Of a stretch of 64,000 nt of DNA, positions 55,851 to 64,000 are shown piece after piece. The position numbers were made by a program, and so were the translations under genes. The DNA is from Sulfuriflexus mobilis. Lineage in GTDB: Bacteria; Pseudomonadota; Gammaproteobacteria; AKS1. Every line of letters begins with the position of its first letter. Within the stretch, counting starts at the first letter, position 1. Location: positions 1,984,001 through 2,048,000 of the forward strand of contig NZ_AP018725.1 in assembly GCF_003967195.1 (NCBI RefSeq), read 5' to 3'. The notes beneath the pieces were generated by a model. That model had not been told where the DNA came from, did not search any database, and saw only the letters and a program-made list of their open reading frames with translations.

Positions 55851-57659
55851 CTACTCATAGAGCCCTCGTCTGTAACGGTCCAGCCCCTGAAGAAGATTGA
55901 CTAAATCTTCCGGAAACTCTTCTTTTGTGAATTCAGATACTATCTTGTGGTCCGTCAGATTTACAGAATACAATCTCGTTATTTCTGTACGTAGAGATGC
56001 TAGAACTGCTTTTCCTGGTATAATGGCCATGCGACTAGAAATATGATTCCAACTTGATTCAAAGTCATTTATCGCATCAGAGGTAATAGTTGCGCTATCA
56101 ATCCTTGAACCTCGAAGATACTCAACTCGTTTAGCTATATATTGCGATTGTGTTCCTGCGCGTATTGGATTAGTTATTGATTCGAGTAGCTCTTCAATTG
56201 AATGTGTGCGCTTTCGTACTTCCCCCACCCGACGCTCACGTTCACGTAAGGCCTTTTCTAAAACACGTTCCAGTACAGTTGGAACAAGTAAATAGTTTTC
56301 TACCTCTTTACGATCATGTATGTGTGAGAATTCTAAATGCCGTTCTAACTCCTCTTTAATTGCTGATATTTCTTCGTCACACCAGAAGTCTCGGTCAAAT
56401 ACCGCACCAACATGTAATTCGAATCCAAGAGCCTGCTCAAACCCTGAGGCTAACGCTCTAATTCTTTCCCAGGACGAAAACCCGCCCGACTCAAGCGCAG
56501 TTAAGTCTGTCCCAGCAGCAAGCTCACTCATCCCATACTTTCGAGCAAAACGCCTTATAAGACGGAAATCAGAATCTCCTTCAACGAATAGAATGCGCTT
56601 GTTTCTAGCTAAACGTGTTAGGGTAATATTTTGTATAGAGCCTATTGAATCTAGAGCAATCTGTACGCCTTCCGCATCCTTTAATCTTTCTGCTTTTTTC
56701 TTCTTTTTATCAATCATCAGTATTTCAGATGGATCTGCCTCACTCATTATTTCTGTTGAGTGTGTTGCAAGTAATACATCAGGCCCACGATCTCGGAGGA
56801 TACCTAATAATTGACGTTGAACGTCAGGGTGGAGATATATTTCTGGTTCATCTACAACAATCAAAGTAGAGTTTTCTGAACGTGATATGTGTGTAAGCAA
56901 TTGCAGCCATATTTGAAAACCAAACCCAGCCCAGTAAAGTTCCCTAGAAATGCGCTTCTCAAGACAAAACATTCCAACAACATCGCCCAACCGCTCTGGC
57001 ATTACTATATCCATATCCGGCCAAGTACTTCTTACTAGAGCAGAAAACTCATCAAACCTATCAGGATACTGAAGCCAATAATTTCTAAAATTTCTAGATG
57101 CACGAGTTGTTTGTAGGTTTCTTTTTATTGTCTTTTCAGTAACAATCTTTTCTTTATGTTCAACGGGGCCAAGAATTGGAATAACCTGCACATTTACCGG
57201 CATTTCCCGCTTAAACTCACCAGGTGTTCGAATGATGCCACCTTCGGAATCCGCAAAAAAGTTGCATCCTCCTTCTTCAGGGAAATACAGAATGAACTTG
57301 CCTCTATTTGAAGTATGAAATACAACGGTTGTGTCTATATCTTGATAATCCTTGTGAATATTTTCAGCTGAAATAGGAAGTGCCTCGTCAGGGAGCTGCC
57401 ATCCACGTCGCCTCCTTTCTGGCCCCTGGATCGTTGTTGCTCGAACTGACATCGCTCTCCGTATCGCCTGAGCCAAAACTCTAAATGCACCTAGAATTGT
57501 TGATTTACCGCAGTTATTCGGACCGACAAGAATATTCATATGGGATAGACGAATACTGTACTCGTCAAACGCCTTATAGCCTGATAGTGAGACTGAAGTA
57601 ATTGAGATGTGATTGCTCATACCATAATTAAAGGACTCAGTACCCTTTTCCTCATTCAT
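55851..57659 (-). CDS. OLD-like ATPase-TOPRIM nuclease, probable defence gene
   Basis: About 602 residues. The N-terminal ABC-type ATPase has Walker A GPNNCGKST, Walker B LIVVDEPEIYLHPDVQRQLL and the LLATHSTEIM switch histidine. The C-terminal half is TOPRIM/DUF4435-like: ILFVEGDSDFRLI, then GAVFDRDFWC and RKEVENYLL, giving the acidic metal site. Such standalone proteins cut or nick DNA in phage defence (OLD, GajA relatives). The ATG at 57659 overlaps the radA stop by one base (TGATG), so translation is probably coupled to radA. A later ATG (57611) is possible. It is AT-rich, unlike radA, so it is likely acquired. Confidence 0.8.
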   Translation of the reverse strand: MNEEKGTESFNYGMSNHISITSVSLSGYKAFDEYSIRLSHMNILVGPNNCGKSTILGAFRVLAQAIRRAMSVRATTIQGPERRRRGWQLPDEALPISAENIHKDYQDIDTTVVFHTSNRGKFILYFPEEGGCNFFADSEGGIIRTPGEFKREMPVNVQVIPILGPVEHKEKIVTEKTIKRNLQTTRASRNFRNYWLQYPDRFDEFSALVRSTWPDMDIVMPERLGDVVGMFCLEKRISRELYWAGFGFQIWLQLLTHISRSENSTLIVVDEPEIYLHPDVQRQLLGILRDRGPDVLLATHSTEIMSEADPSEILMIDKKKKKAERLKDAEGVQIALDSIGSIQNITLTRLARNKRILFVEGDSDFRLIRRFARKYGMSELAAGTDLTALESGGFSSWERIRALASGFEQALGFELHVGAVFDRDFWCDEEISAIKEELERHLEFSHIHDRKEVENYLLVPTVLERVLEKALRERERRVGEVRKRTHSIEELLESITNPIRAGTQSQYIAKRVEYLRGSRIDSATITSDAINDFESSWNHISSRMAIIPGKAVLASLRTEITRLYSVNLTDHKIVSEFTKEEFPEDLVNLLQGLDRYRRGLYE

Positions 57660-59026
57660 CAGTCCCAAACACTATCCAACACCTCCGACAACCGGCTCAC
57701 CCCCTGCACCTCCATACCCTCTATCGGCTTCTTCGGTGCATTGGCCTTCGGCACAATCGCCCTGGTGTAACCATGCTTGGCCGCTTCCTTCAGGCGCTCC
57801 TGACCACCCTGCACCGGCCGGATCTCGCCGGCCAGGCCGACTTCACCAAAGATGATCCACTCCTTGGGTAAGGGCCGGTCACGGTGGCTGGAGAGGATGG
57901 CGAGTATTAGCGCGAGGTCGGCGCCGGTTTCGTTGATACGCACACCGCCGACGGCATTCACAAACACATCCTGGTCATACATGGCGATACCGCCATGGCG
58001 GTGTAACAGCGCCAGTAACATTGACAGGCGTTGGGCATCCAGCCCCAGCGCCACACGCCTGGGGTTCGCCAGATGACTCTCGGCGACCAGGGCCTGCACC
58101 TCCACCAGCAAGGGGCGCGTGCCCTCACGGGTCACCATGACCACACTGCCGGGCACGTCTTCGGCATGTCTTGAGAGAAAGATCGCCGAGGGGTTGGCGA
58201 CTTCACGCAGGCCGTCTTCGGTCATGGCGAACACGCCGAGTTCATTGACGGCGCCGAAACGGTTCTTGACCGCCCGAATCACCCGATACGGGCTGCTGCT
58301 GTCGCCTTCAAAATACAGTACGGTATCGACCATATGCTCGAGCACACGCGGTCCGGCCAGTGTGCCCTCTTTGGTGACATGGCCGACGAGGAACAGGGCC
58401 GTGCCGGTTTGCTTGGCGAAGCGCACCAGCTGCGCGGCACTCTCGCGCACCTGTGCCACCGAACCGGGGGCAGACTGCAACATGTCGGTGTACACGGTCT
58501 GGATGGAATCAATGACCATGACCTGCGGTTTTTCTTTTTGTGCGATAGACAGGATGCGTTCAACGCGGGTCTCACTGAGCAGACCGATATCGACATGACT
58601 CAGGCCGAGGCGGTGGGCGCGCATGCTGACCTGTTGCAGGGATTCCTCGCCGGTGATGTACAGCGTCTTTAGGGTTTTACCCAGCGCGGCCATGGCCTGT
58701 TGCAGGATGGTGGACTTGCCGATGCCCGGGTCGCCGCCGATCAAGACGACCGAGCCGCGCACCAGGCCACCGCCGAGCACACGGTCGAGTTCGGAGATCC
58801 CTATCGGGCTACGGCTTTCCTGTTGCGGCTGGATATCACTTAAAGACTGCACCTTGCTTTCACCGGCGTAACCCTGAAAGCGTGCCGCCTTGTCACCGCC
58901 AATTTTGGCCTGGGCGACAGACTCTTCAATGCAGTTCCACTCACCGCAATCGCCGCACTGCCCCGCCCACTTGCTCGACTGTGCGCCGCAGGCGGTACAG
59001 GTATAAACGCGTTTCTCTTTGGCCAT
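57659..59026 (-). CDS. radA: DNA repair protein RadA
   Basis: The 455-residue protein has the N-terminal zinc finger (CTACG ... CGDCGEW), a RecA-like core with Walker A GGDPGIGKS and the RadA-specific KNRFG motif, and a C-terminal Lon-type domain (VFVNAVGGVRINETGADLAL, FGEVGLAGEIRPV). It drives branch migration in recombination. It follows alr by six bases. Its stop codon overlaps the start of an OLD-like gene, an unusual neighbour. Confidence 0.96.
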   Translation of the reverse strand: MAKEKRVYTCTACGAQSSKWAGQCGDCGEWNCIEESVAQAKIGGDKAARFQGYAGESKVQSLSDIQPQQESRSPIGISELDRVLGGGLVRGSVVLIGGDPGIGKSTILQQAMAALGKTLKTLYITGEESLQQVSMRAHRLGLSHVDIGLLSETRVERILSIAQKEKPQVMVIDSIQTVYTDMLQSAPGSVAQVRESAAQLVRFAKQTGTALFLVGHVTKEGTLAGPRVLEHMVDTVLYFEGDSSSPYRVIRAVKNRFGAVNELGVFAMTEDGLREVANPSAIFLSRHAEDVPGSVVMVTREGTRPLLVEVQALVAESHLANPRRVALGLDAQRLSMLLALLHRHGGIAMYDQDVFVNAVGGVRINETGADLALILAILSSHRDRPLPKEWIIFGEVGLAGEIRPVQGGQERLKEAAKHGYTRAIVPKANAPKKPIEGMEVQGVSRLSEVLDSVWD

Positions 59027-59032
59027 ACCGGA

Positions 59033-60103
59033 CTAGACCTCGACAAACGGCACACGTGCCGTGACATGACAAAACAGTTCATAGGCGATCGTGCCGGCCG
59101 ATGCGGCCACTTCCTCGGCCGGTAGCCCCTGTCCCCATAAGACGACCTCGTCACCCGCGCTTGCATGCATGCCGCGCAGGTCGACGGTGATCATGTCCAT
59201 GGAGACACGACCGATGAGCGGCACACGCTGGCCATTCACCAGCACCGGCGTGCCTTCTTTGGCGTGCCGTGGGTAACCGTCGCCGTAGCCACCGGCCACC
59301 ACGCCCACGGGCATGGCCTCGGGGCAGACCCACTGTGCACCGTAACCGACGCTGTCGCCCTGGCTTAATTGCCTGACCGCAATTAAGCGGCTTTTTAATG
59401 TCATCACCGGTTGCAGGCCCAGGCCTGCTGCGGTCTCACCTTGCAGGGGGCTGGCGCCATACAACATGATGCCGGGGCGTACCCAGTCGGCATGGCTCCC
59501 GGCATGGGCGAGTATACCGGCCGAGTTGGCCAGCGAACGTTGCCCCGCCACGCCGTCGAGGCAATCGGCAAACTGTTGCTGTTGCCGGGCGGTTAGGGGA
59601 TTGTCCGGGTCATCGGCACAGGCAAAGTGGGTCATGAAACGTATCTCACCGACGGCCGTGCAGTCGTGCAGGCGTTCATACATGGCCCTGGCCTGCTGCG
59701 GGGCGATACCTAAACGGTGCATACCCGTATCAATCTTCAGCCAGACAACCAACGGCTTGGGCACGTTGGCAGACTCCAGCCATTCGACCTGTTCGACACA
59801 GTGCACCGCCAGTTGCAGCCCATAGGCCTGCACCAGTACCAGCTCCTCGGCACTGAAGATGCCCTCGAGCAATACCACCGGCCGGGAAATGCCGCTTTCA
59901 CACAGGTGAATGGCCTCTTCAATACTGGCGACGGCAAAGGCATCGGCCTCGTGCAGGGCATGGGCGACGCGGGCCATGCCATGGCCATAGGCGTTGGCCT
60001 TGATGGCCGTCATGATCTGTGAATGTGGGGCCGCCGCGCGGACGCGTTGCAGGTTATGTCGCAGTGAGGAAAGGCGGATTTCCGCGCGCAGCGGACGACT
60101 CAT
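59033..60103 (-). CDS. alr: Alanine racemase
   Basis: The 356-residue fold-type III PLP enzyme has the Schiff-base lysine at K35 (TAIKANAYGHG), the opposing catalytic Tyr in DSVGYGAQW, and the VSMDMITVDLRG strand. It makes D-alanine for peptidoglycan. It overlaps dnaB by four bases and precedes radA, the order of many gammaproteobacteria. Confidence 0.96.
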   Translation of the reverse strand: MSRPLRAEIRLSSLRHNLQRVRAAAPHSQIMTAIKANAYGHGMARVAHALHEADAFAVASIEEAIHLCESGISRPVVLLEGIFSAEELVLVQAYGLQLAVHCVEQVEWLESANVPKPLVVWLKIDTGMHRLGIAPQQARAMYERLHDCTAVGEIRFMTHFACADDPDNPLTARQQQQFADCLDGVAGQRSLANSAGILAHAGSHADWVRPGIMLYGASPLQGETAAGLGLQPVMTLKSRLIAVRQLSQGDSVGYGAQWVCPEAMPVGVVAGGYGDGYPRHAKEGTPVLVNGQRVPLIGRVSMDMITVDLRGMHASAGDEVVLWGQGLPAEEVAASAGTIAYELFCHVTARVPFVEV

Positions 60104-61512
60104 TCATAATCCCTGCCATAGGCATCGGGGGCGAAATTTTCAAAGCGGGTGAACTGGCCACGGAAGGTCAGGGTCACCTTGCCAATCGGACCATTACGTT
60201 GCTTGCCGATAATGATCTCGGCAGAACCCTTATACTCCGTATTCTCGTTGTAGACCTCGTCACGGTAGATAAACAGGATGACATCGGCATCCTGCTCAAT
60301 AGCACCGGACTCACGCAGGTCAGACATGATCGGGCGTTTGTCGGTGCGTTGCTCGAGGCTACGATTGAGCTGCGACAGGGCGATCACGGGCACATCGAGT
60401 TCCTTGGCCAGTGACTTCAGGCCGCGGGAGATTTCTGAAATTTCGGTGGCGCGGTTTTCACCACGGCTGTTCATGCTGCCCTGCATCAGTTGCAGGTAAT
60501 CGATAACGATCATGCCCAGCTTGCCATCATTATCACGCTTGATGCGGCGGGCACGCGTGCGCAGTTCGCCGACGGTCAGCGCCGGGGTGTCATCGATAAA
60601 CAAGGGCGCCTCGGAGAGGATACTCACCGCCGAACTCAGCGCCGGCCAGTCATCCTTTTCCAGCGCACCGGTACGCACCTTGTTGGAATTGATGCGACCC
60701 AGTGACGACATCATACGCATGGTCAGCTGTTCACCGGGCATTTCCATACTGAAGATGGCCACCGGCTCAGCGGACTTGATGGCCGCATATTCGGCGAGGT
60801 TCATGGCAAAGGCGGTCTTGCCCATCGAGGGGCGACCGGCGACGATGATGAGGTCTGAGCGTTGCAGGCCCGAGGTCATGTCATCGAGGTCATCAAAGCC
60901 GGTGGAGATACCGGTGATCCCCCCACCCGATTTGTACAGGGTGTCGATGCGATCCAGGCTGGCATTCAGCAAGTCCTTGATATTACGGGCGCCCTTGCGG
61001 CCGCGGGCACGTTGTTCGGCGATCTCAAAGACGCTGCGCTCGGCCTCGTCGAGGATGTCGGTGCTCTGTCTGCCCTGGGTGTTAAAGGCCGCGTCACTGA
61101 TATGGGTGCTGACCGAGATCAGTTGCCGTAATACCGAGCGCTCACGGACGATCTCGGCATAGGCGCGGATATTCGCCGCACTCGGGGTGTTTTGCACAAT
61201 GCTGGCCAGATACCCCAGGCCGCCGACATTCTCCAGTTCCCCCAGGTCGTGCAGGTATTCAGAGACCGTCACCGCGTCGTAGGGGCTGTCCTTGCCCGCC
61301 AGGTAGGCGATGGCACGAAAGATCAGGCGGTGGTCCTGGCGATAGAAGTCGATGTCGCTGAGGATCTCGACGACCGTGTCCCAGCTCGCATTTTCAAGCA
61401 TGAGCCCGCCGAGGACGGACTGCTCGGCCTCGACCGAATGCGGTGGGACCTTGAGTGCCGCCAGCGCCGAATCCGGGGCGGAGAAACTGGTGTTTTTGAC
61501 GATTTCTACCAT
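60100..61512 (-). CDS. dnaB: Replicative DNA helicase DnaB
   Basis: The 470-residue protein has the N-terminal helical domain (PPHSVEAEQSVLGGLML) and the RecA-like C-terminal domain with Walker A GRPSMGKTA, Walker B GMIVIDYLQLM and the arginine finger region ALSQLNRSLEQR. It is the hexameric motor of the replication fork. It is separated from rplI by a terminator and a 180-bp inverted repeat, so it must have its own promoter. Confidence 0.97.
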   Translation of the reverse strand: MVEIVKNTSFSAPDSALAALKVPPHSVEAEQSVLGGLMLENASWDTVVEILSDIDFYRQDHRLIFRAIAYLAGKDSPYDAVTVSEYLHDLGELENVGGLGYLASIVQNTPSAANIRAYAEIVRERSVLRQLISVSTHISDAAFNTQGRQSTDILDEAERSVFEIAEQRARGRKGARNIKDLLNASLDRIDTLYKSGGGITGISTGFDDLDDMTSGLQRSDLIIVAGRPSMGKTAFAMNLAEYAAIKSAEPVAIFSMEMPGEQLTMRMMSSLGRINSNKVRTGALEKDDWPALSSAVSILSEAPLFIDDTPALTVGELRTRARRIKRDNDGKLGMIVIDYLQLMQGSMNSRGENRATEISEISRGLKSLAKELDVPVIALSQLNRSLEQRTDKRPIMSDLRESGAIEQDADVILFIYRDEVYNENTEYKGSAEIIIGKQRNGPIGKVTLTFRGQFTRFENFAPDAYGRDYE

Positions 61513-61699
61513 CTTTTGATAACTATCTGACTCGGTCTGTGACTTCGGTTAAGTATACCAATGTTCGGGCAGCCATAGCTGAAATCTCGGCCGCCGCGGT
61601 CACCTTCTTATGCCGGAAATACTACGCCCGCCCCTGTCGGCGGACAATGGATAAGCCTGTGGATAAGTTCTGTATAAAATAGAAGGGTTGGGAGTTAAT

Positions 61700-61878
61700 A
61701 ACGCAAAGGTCGCAAAGACGCAGAGTGCGCGAAGAAAAAGCTTAAAACAGTATATATTTAGGGAAAACCATCAAATCGTGCCTGAATAGTGGTACTTTTC
61801 GCCTGTGCTCGGCTTAGCTCCTGAACGAAAAAACTTATAGCCCTTTGCGTCCTCTGCGTCTTTGCGACCTTTGCGTTT
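61700..61878. repeat. 179-bp element with perfect 26-base inverted ends
   Basis: The ends at 61700-61725 and 61853-61878 (AACGCAAAGGTCGCAAAGA type) are perfect reverse complements around about 127 bp of AT-rich DNA without a gene. It is a MITE-like or intergenic hairpin element. The remaining gap 61513-61976 holds the rplI terminator and presumably the dnaB promoter. Confidence 0.88.
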
Positions 61879-61916
61879 ATGACTCGAAATGAAACATGGG
61901 CATATGATACTCCATA

Positions 61917-61948
61917 AAAAAGCCCGGCCTGCTTTCGCAGACCGGGCC
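61917..61948 (-). terminator. Terminator after rplI
   Basis: On the minus strand GCCCGG-TCTGC pairs with GCAG-CCGGGC around GAAA and is followed by six T residues. It ends the rpsF-rpsR-rplI message. Confidence 0.92.
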
Positions 61949-61976
61949 TTTTAGCCAGCCGAAACCCGTGGGGTTA

Positions 61977-62423
61977 TTATTCGCCCGCCACAACCACCTT
62001 AACGGTGCTGTTGATGTCGGTGTGCAGGTGAACGGCGATATCGAACTCACCTATATCACGAATGGCACCTTCCGGCATGCGTACTTCGGACTTGCTGATT
62101 TCAACGCCGGCGGCCGTAATGGCATCCGCGACATCGATATTGCTCACAGAACCGAACAGCTTGCCTTCGTCTGAGGCCTTGCGGCTAATCGTAACCGTCA
62201 GATCAGCCAGCTTATCGGCGCGGGCCTGGGCGGCGGCCAGTTTCTCAGCAGCGACCTTCTCCAGCTCGGCGCGACGGGCTTCAAATGCCGCCACATTACT
62301 TTCTGTAGCTGGCACAGCCTTGCCGGTCGGGATCAGGAAGTTACGACCAAAACCTGGCTTAACATTGACCTTATCACCCAGATCGCCGAGGTTCTGTACT
62401 TTTTCAAGCAGGATAATTTGCAT
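61977..62423 (-). CDS. rplI: Ribosomal protein bL9
   Basis: The 148-residue protein matches bL9: [33 protein letters not shown], a long connecting helix (about 42-75) and the C-terminal domain with [15 protein letters not shown]. It binds 23S rRNA near L1. It ends 29 bases before a strong terminator. Confidence 0.98.
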   Translation of the reverse strand: MQIILLEKVQNLGDLGDKVNVKPGFGRNFLIPTGKAVPATESNVAAFEARRAELEKVAAEKLAAAQARADKLADLTVTISRKASDEGKLFGSVSNIDVADAITAAGVEISKSEVRMPEGAIRDIGEFDIAVHLHTDINSTVKVVVAGE

Positions 62424-62441
62424 TATTCAGTACCCCTAACC

Positions 62442-62666
62442 TTAGTGTGAATCTGTGTACGGCAACAGCGCCAGGTAACGTGCGCGCTTGATGGCCGTGG
62501 CGAGCTGGCGCTGGTAGCGCGCCTTGGTACCGGTGATACGGCTAGGGACAATCTTGCCGTTCTCGGTAACGTAGTTTTTCAGGGTGGCGATATCTTTGTA
62601 ATCAATGTGATCGACACCTTCTGCGGTAAACCGGCAGAATTTTTTGCGACGGAAATAACGTGACAT
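62442..62666 (-). CDS. rpsR: Ribosomal protein bS18
   Basis: The 74-residue protein matches bS18: [41 protein letters not shown] and [11 protein letters not shown]. It pairs with bS6 on the small subunit. It lies between rpsF and rplI in the standard order. Confidence 0.98.
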   Translation of the reverse strand: MSRYFRRKKFCRFTAEGVDHIDYKDIATLKNYVTENGKIVPSRITGTKARYQRQLATAIKRARYLALLPYTDSH

Positions 62667-62696
62667 TTTCTATTCTCCTCGAATCGTCGGCGCGCC

Positions 62697-63131
62697 TTAC
62701 TCGGCAGCGGCCTCGGCGTCTGTGCTTGCTTCAACAGGGGCTGCGGTGGCAGGGGCTTCTTTGCCCGCTACATCAGCCGGGGCAGACCTTTCTGCAGGCT
62801 TTTCACGCTCATCCTTGGCCTTGGCCAGGGGTGAGGTTTCAGTGATGGCGGCATCACACTTGATGACCATGTTACGGATCACGGCATCGTTGAAACGGAA
62901 AGCAGACTCAAGTTCATCCAGGGCGTCCTGGCCGCACTCGATGTTCATGAGCACGTAGTGGGCCTTGTGGATTTTGTTGATAGGGTAAGCGAGCTGACGA
63001 CGACCCCAGTCTTCAAAACGGTGGATTTTGCCTTCTTTGGCTTCGATGCCTGAACGGTAACGTTCAATCATCGCCGGGACCTGCTCACTCTGGTCAGGGT
63101 GGACCAGAAACACGATTTCATAGTGTCGCAT
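62697..63131 (-). CDS. rpsF: Ribosomal protein bS6
   Basis: The 144-residue protein has the bS6 ferredoxin-like fold ([47 protein letters not shown]) and an Ala/Glu-rich disordered tail of about 35 residues, longer than in E. coli and a place where glutamates are added by RimK in some species. The ATG at 63131 with GAGGAG ahead is used, not the codon eleven earlier. A leader hairpin and sigma-70 promoter lie upstream. Confidence 0.97.
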   Translation of the reverse strand: MRHYEIVFLVHPDQSEQVPAMIERYRSGIEAKEGKIHRFEDWGRRQLAYPINKIHKAHYVLMNIECGQDALDELESAFRFNDAVIRNMVIKCDAAITETSPLAKAKDEREKPAERSAPADVAGKEAPATAAPVEASTDAEAAAE

Positions 63132-63150
63132 AGTGCTCCTCGCGGAATTA

Positions 63151-63172
63151 GCCTCCCGATTCACGGTGAGGC
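63151..63172 (-). promoter_or_regulatory. Possible S6:S18 autoregulatory leader hairpin
   Basis: GCCTC and GAGGC pair around a loop holding an unpaired CCG, 20 bases before rpsF. This resembles the leader to which the bS6-bS18 complex binds to repress its own message. The match is by eye. Confidence 0.45.
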
Positions 63173-63219
63173 AAGGAGTTAAACAAATTGTGGCTCGCAG
63201 TCAGACTGTGAGGTCGCGC

Positions 63220-63248
63220 ATTGTACCCATACCCGGCAAAATAGGCAA
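63220..63248 (-). promoter_or_regulatory. Sigma-70 promoter of rpsF operon
   Basis: On the minus strand TTGCCT (63243-63248) and TACAAT (63220-63225) are exactly 17 bases apart. Transcription would start near 63213, giving an 80-base leader. Confidence 0.75.
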
Positions 63249-63412
63249 ATCCTTTGCCTTGTCAGGCGCTTAGCCACTAGACGAAGAGACCGGACCACAA
63301 GCCGGCACGGGTCGCCTTGTGCCGTCCGGGAAGTCCCGTCATGATAGCGGGAAATGGCTTTTCCCTTGTAAAAACAATGCTAAAGCCGGGGTGGCAGGCA
63401 AATTACCAGGGC

Positions 63413-64000
63413 TTACATGCCACGCTGGCGCAACGCCTCGAATAGACACACGGCCGTTGCCACCGAGACATTCAGGCTCTCGACACTGCCCCGCATCGGG
63501 ATCTTCACCAGCACATCACAGGCCTCGCGGGTCAGACGACGCAGGCCCTTGTCTTCGGCACCCATAATGATGGCCAGCGGCCCTTTCAGTTCGGCCGCAT
63601 ACAGCGAGGTCTCGGTTTCACCGGCGGCCCCCACCAGCCAGATACCGCGTTCCTGTAAGCTGCGCAGGGTACGGGCTAGATTGGTCACGGTGATAAAGGG
63701 CACGGTCTCCGCGGCACCGCTGGCGACCTTGCGCACGGTTGCGTTCAGGCCCGCGGCACGGTCTTTTGGCGCGATGACCGCATGCACACCCGCGGCATCG
63801 GCGCTGCGCAGGCAGGCGCCGAGATTATGCGGGTCTTGCACGCCGTCCAGTACCAGTAATAGCGGTGGTTCGTTCAGGTCATCCAGCAACGTCTGCAAGG
63901 CATTCTCGTTCTTCGCCGAGGCGACGCGGCAGCGCACGACCACGCCCTGATGCCGATCGGCCTTGACCAGATCGGTGAGCTGATCTTTTTTGAGTAACTG
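63413..64000 (-). CDS. rlmB: 23S rRNA (guanosine-2'-O)-methyltransferase RlmB, C-terminal part (cut by window edge)
   Basis: The frame enters from the right edge and ends at TAA 63413. The 195 residues seen hold the SPOUT methyltransferase domain: [59 protein letters not shown] and the C-terminal knot [23 protein letters not shown]. RlmB methylates G2251 of 23S rRNA. The N-terminal RNA-binding domain is only partly inside. It lies upstream of rpsF, as in many gammaproteobacteria. Confidence 0.95.
   Translation of the reverse strand, partial: QLLKKDQLTDLVKADRHQGVVVRCRVASAKNENALQTLLDDLNEPPLLLVLDGVQDPHNLGACLRSADAAGVHAVIAPKDRAAGLNATVRKVASGAAETVPFITVTNLARTLRSLQERGIWLVGAAGETETSLYAAELKGPLAIIMGAEDKGLRRLTREACDVLVKIPMRGSVESLNVSVATAVCLFEALRQRGM

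Noticed and set aside
55478-57659. Calling the ATPase plus HNH pair a Septu (PtuAB) system
   Set aside because: The ATPase has a TOPRIM/DUF4435-like C-terminus that PtuA lacks, the HNH gene is truncated, and a zinc-ribbon gene lies between. It is reported only as an OLD-like gene with possible partners.

Overview
The window looks like a chromosomal segment of a gammaproteobacterium, probably a free-living one with sulfur and nitrogen chemistry (Chromatiales or Pseudomonadales-like by gene order; genus not assignable by eye). The evidence is the conserved gene orders ffh / rpsP-rimM-trmD-rplS, rpsF-rpsR-rplI-dnaB-alr-radA, xerD-dsbC, ypjD-corB next to ffh, and the mutS and fdxA pair. I see no tRNA, rRNA, CRISPR array or intact transposase gene.

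Layout. 0-8 kb holds small accessory genes: the start of an AraC-type regulator, a cytochrome P460-like protein, an Fe-S uracil-DNA glycosylase, a TetR/NAD(P)-reductase divergent pair with two operators, thpR-pncC, a DsrC/TusE homologue without its penultimate cysteine, and a CBS/HPP pair divergent from a LysR gene. A 40-bp operator-like sequence occurs both at the LysR/HPP junction and upstream of the DsrC-like gene, which suggests one regulon. At 8-22.5 kb are mutS and fdxA, the close neighbours of Pseudomonas, separated here by a tight eight-gene Wsp-type chemosensory operon: two MCPs, CheW, CheR-TPR, CheW, CheA-REC, CheB and a REC-GGDEF diguanylate cyclase. The two MCP genes have different sensor halves but share 854 bp of identical DNA for the signalling half.

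22.5-41 kb is housekeeping: an AddAB-like nuclease/helicase pair, dsbC, yajQ, xerD, a TPR protein, the rplS-trmD-rimM-rpsP and ffh genes, a metallo-hydrolase, ypjD, corB, and an FHA plus PilZ pair. WspR (makes c-di-GMP) and the PilZ and YajQ proteins (likely bind it) give the window a c-di-GMP theme. 41-48.4 kb carries two DUF4395 membrane proteins with a membrane-anchored thioredoxin and an ICMT-like methyltransferase (a possible membrane thiol relay), a 31-residue membrane microprotein, and several transport and acetyltransferase genes.

48.4-57.66 kb is accessory DNA, visibly AT-rich from about 52 kb. Almost every gene boundary carries an imperfect palindrome of a GGGTCAGAG...CTCTGACCC type or a relative. 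Cargo is an unknown exported protein, katG, a PPOX-fold protein, a DsrE-like protein, DUF423, an Mrr-type endonuclease, an HNH gene cut off by one of the palindromes, a zinc-ribbon protein and an OLD-like ATPase/nuclease directly fused in reading order to radA. 57.66-64 kb returns to core genes: radA, alr, dnaB, rplI, rpsR, rpsF and the end of rlmB.
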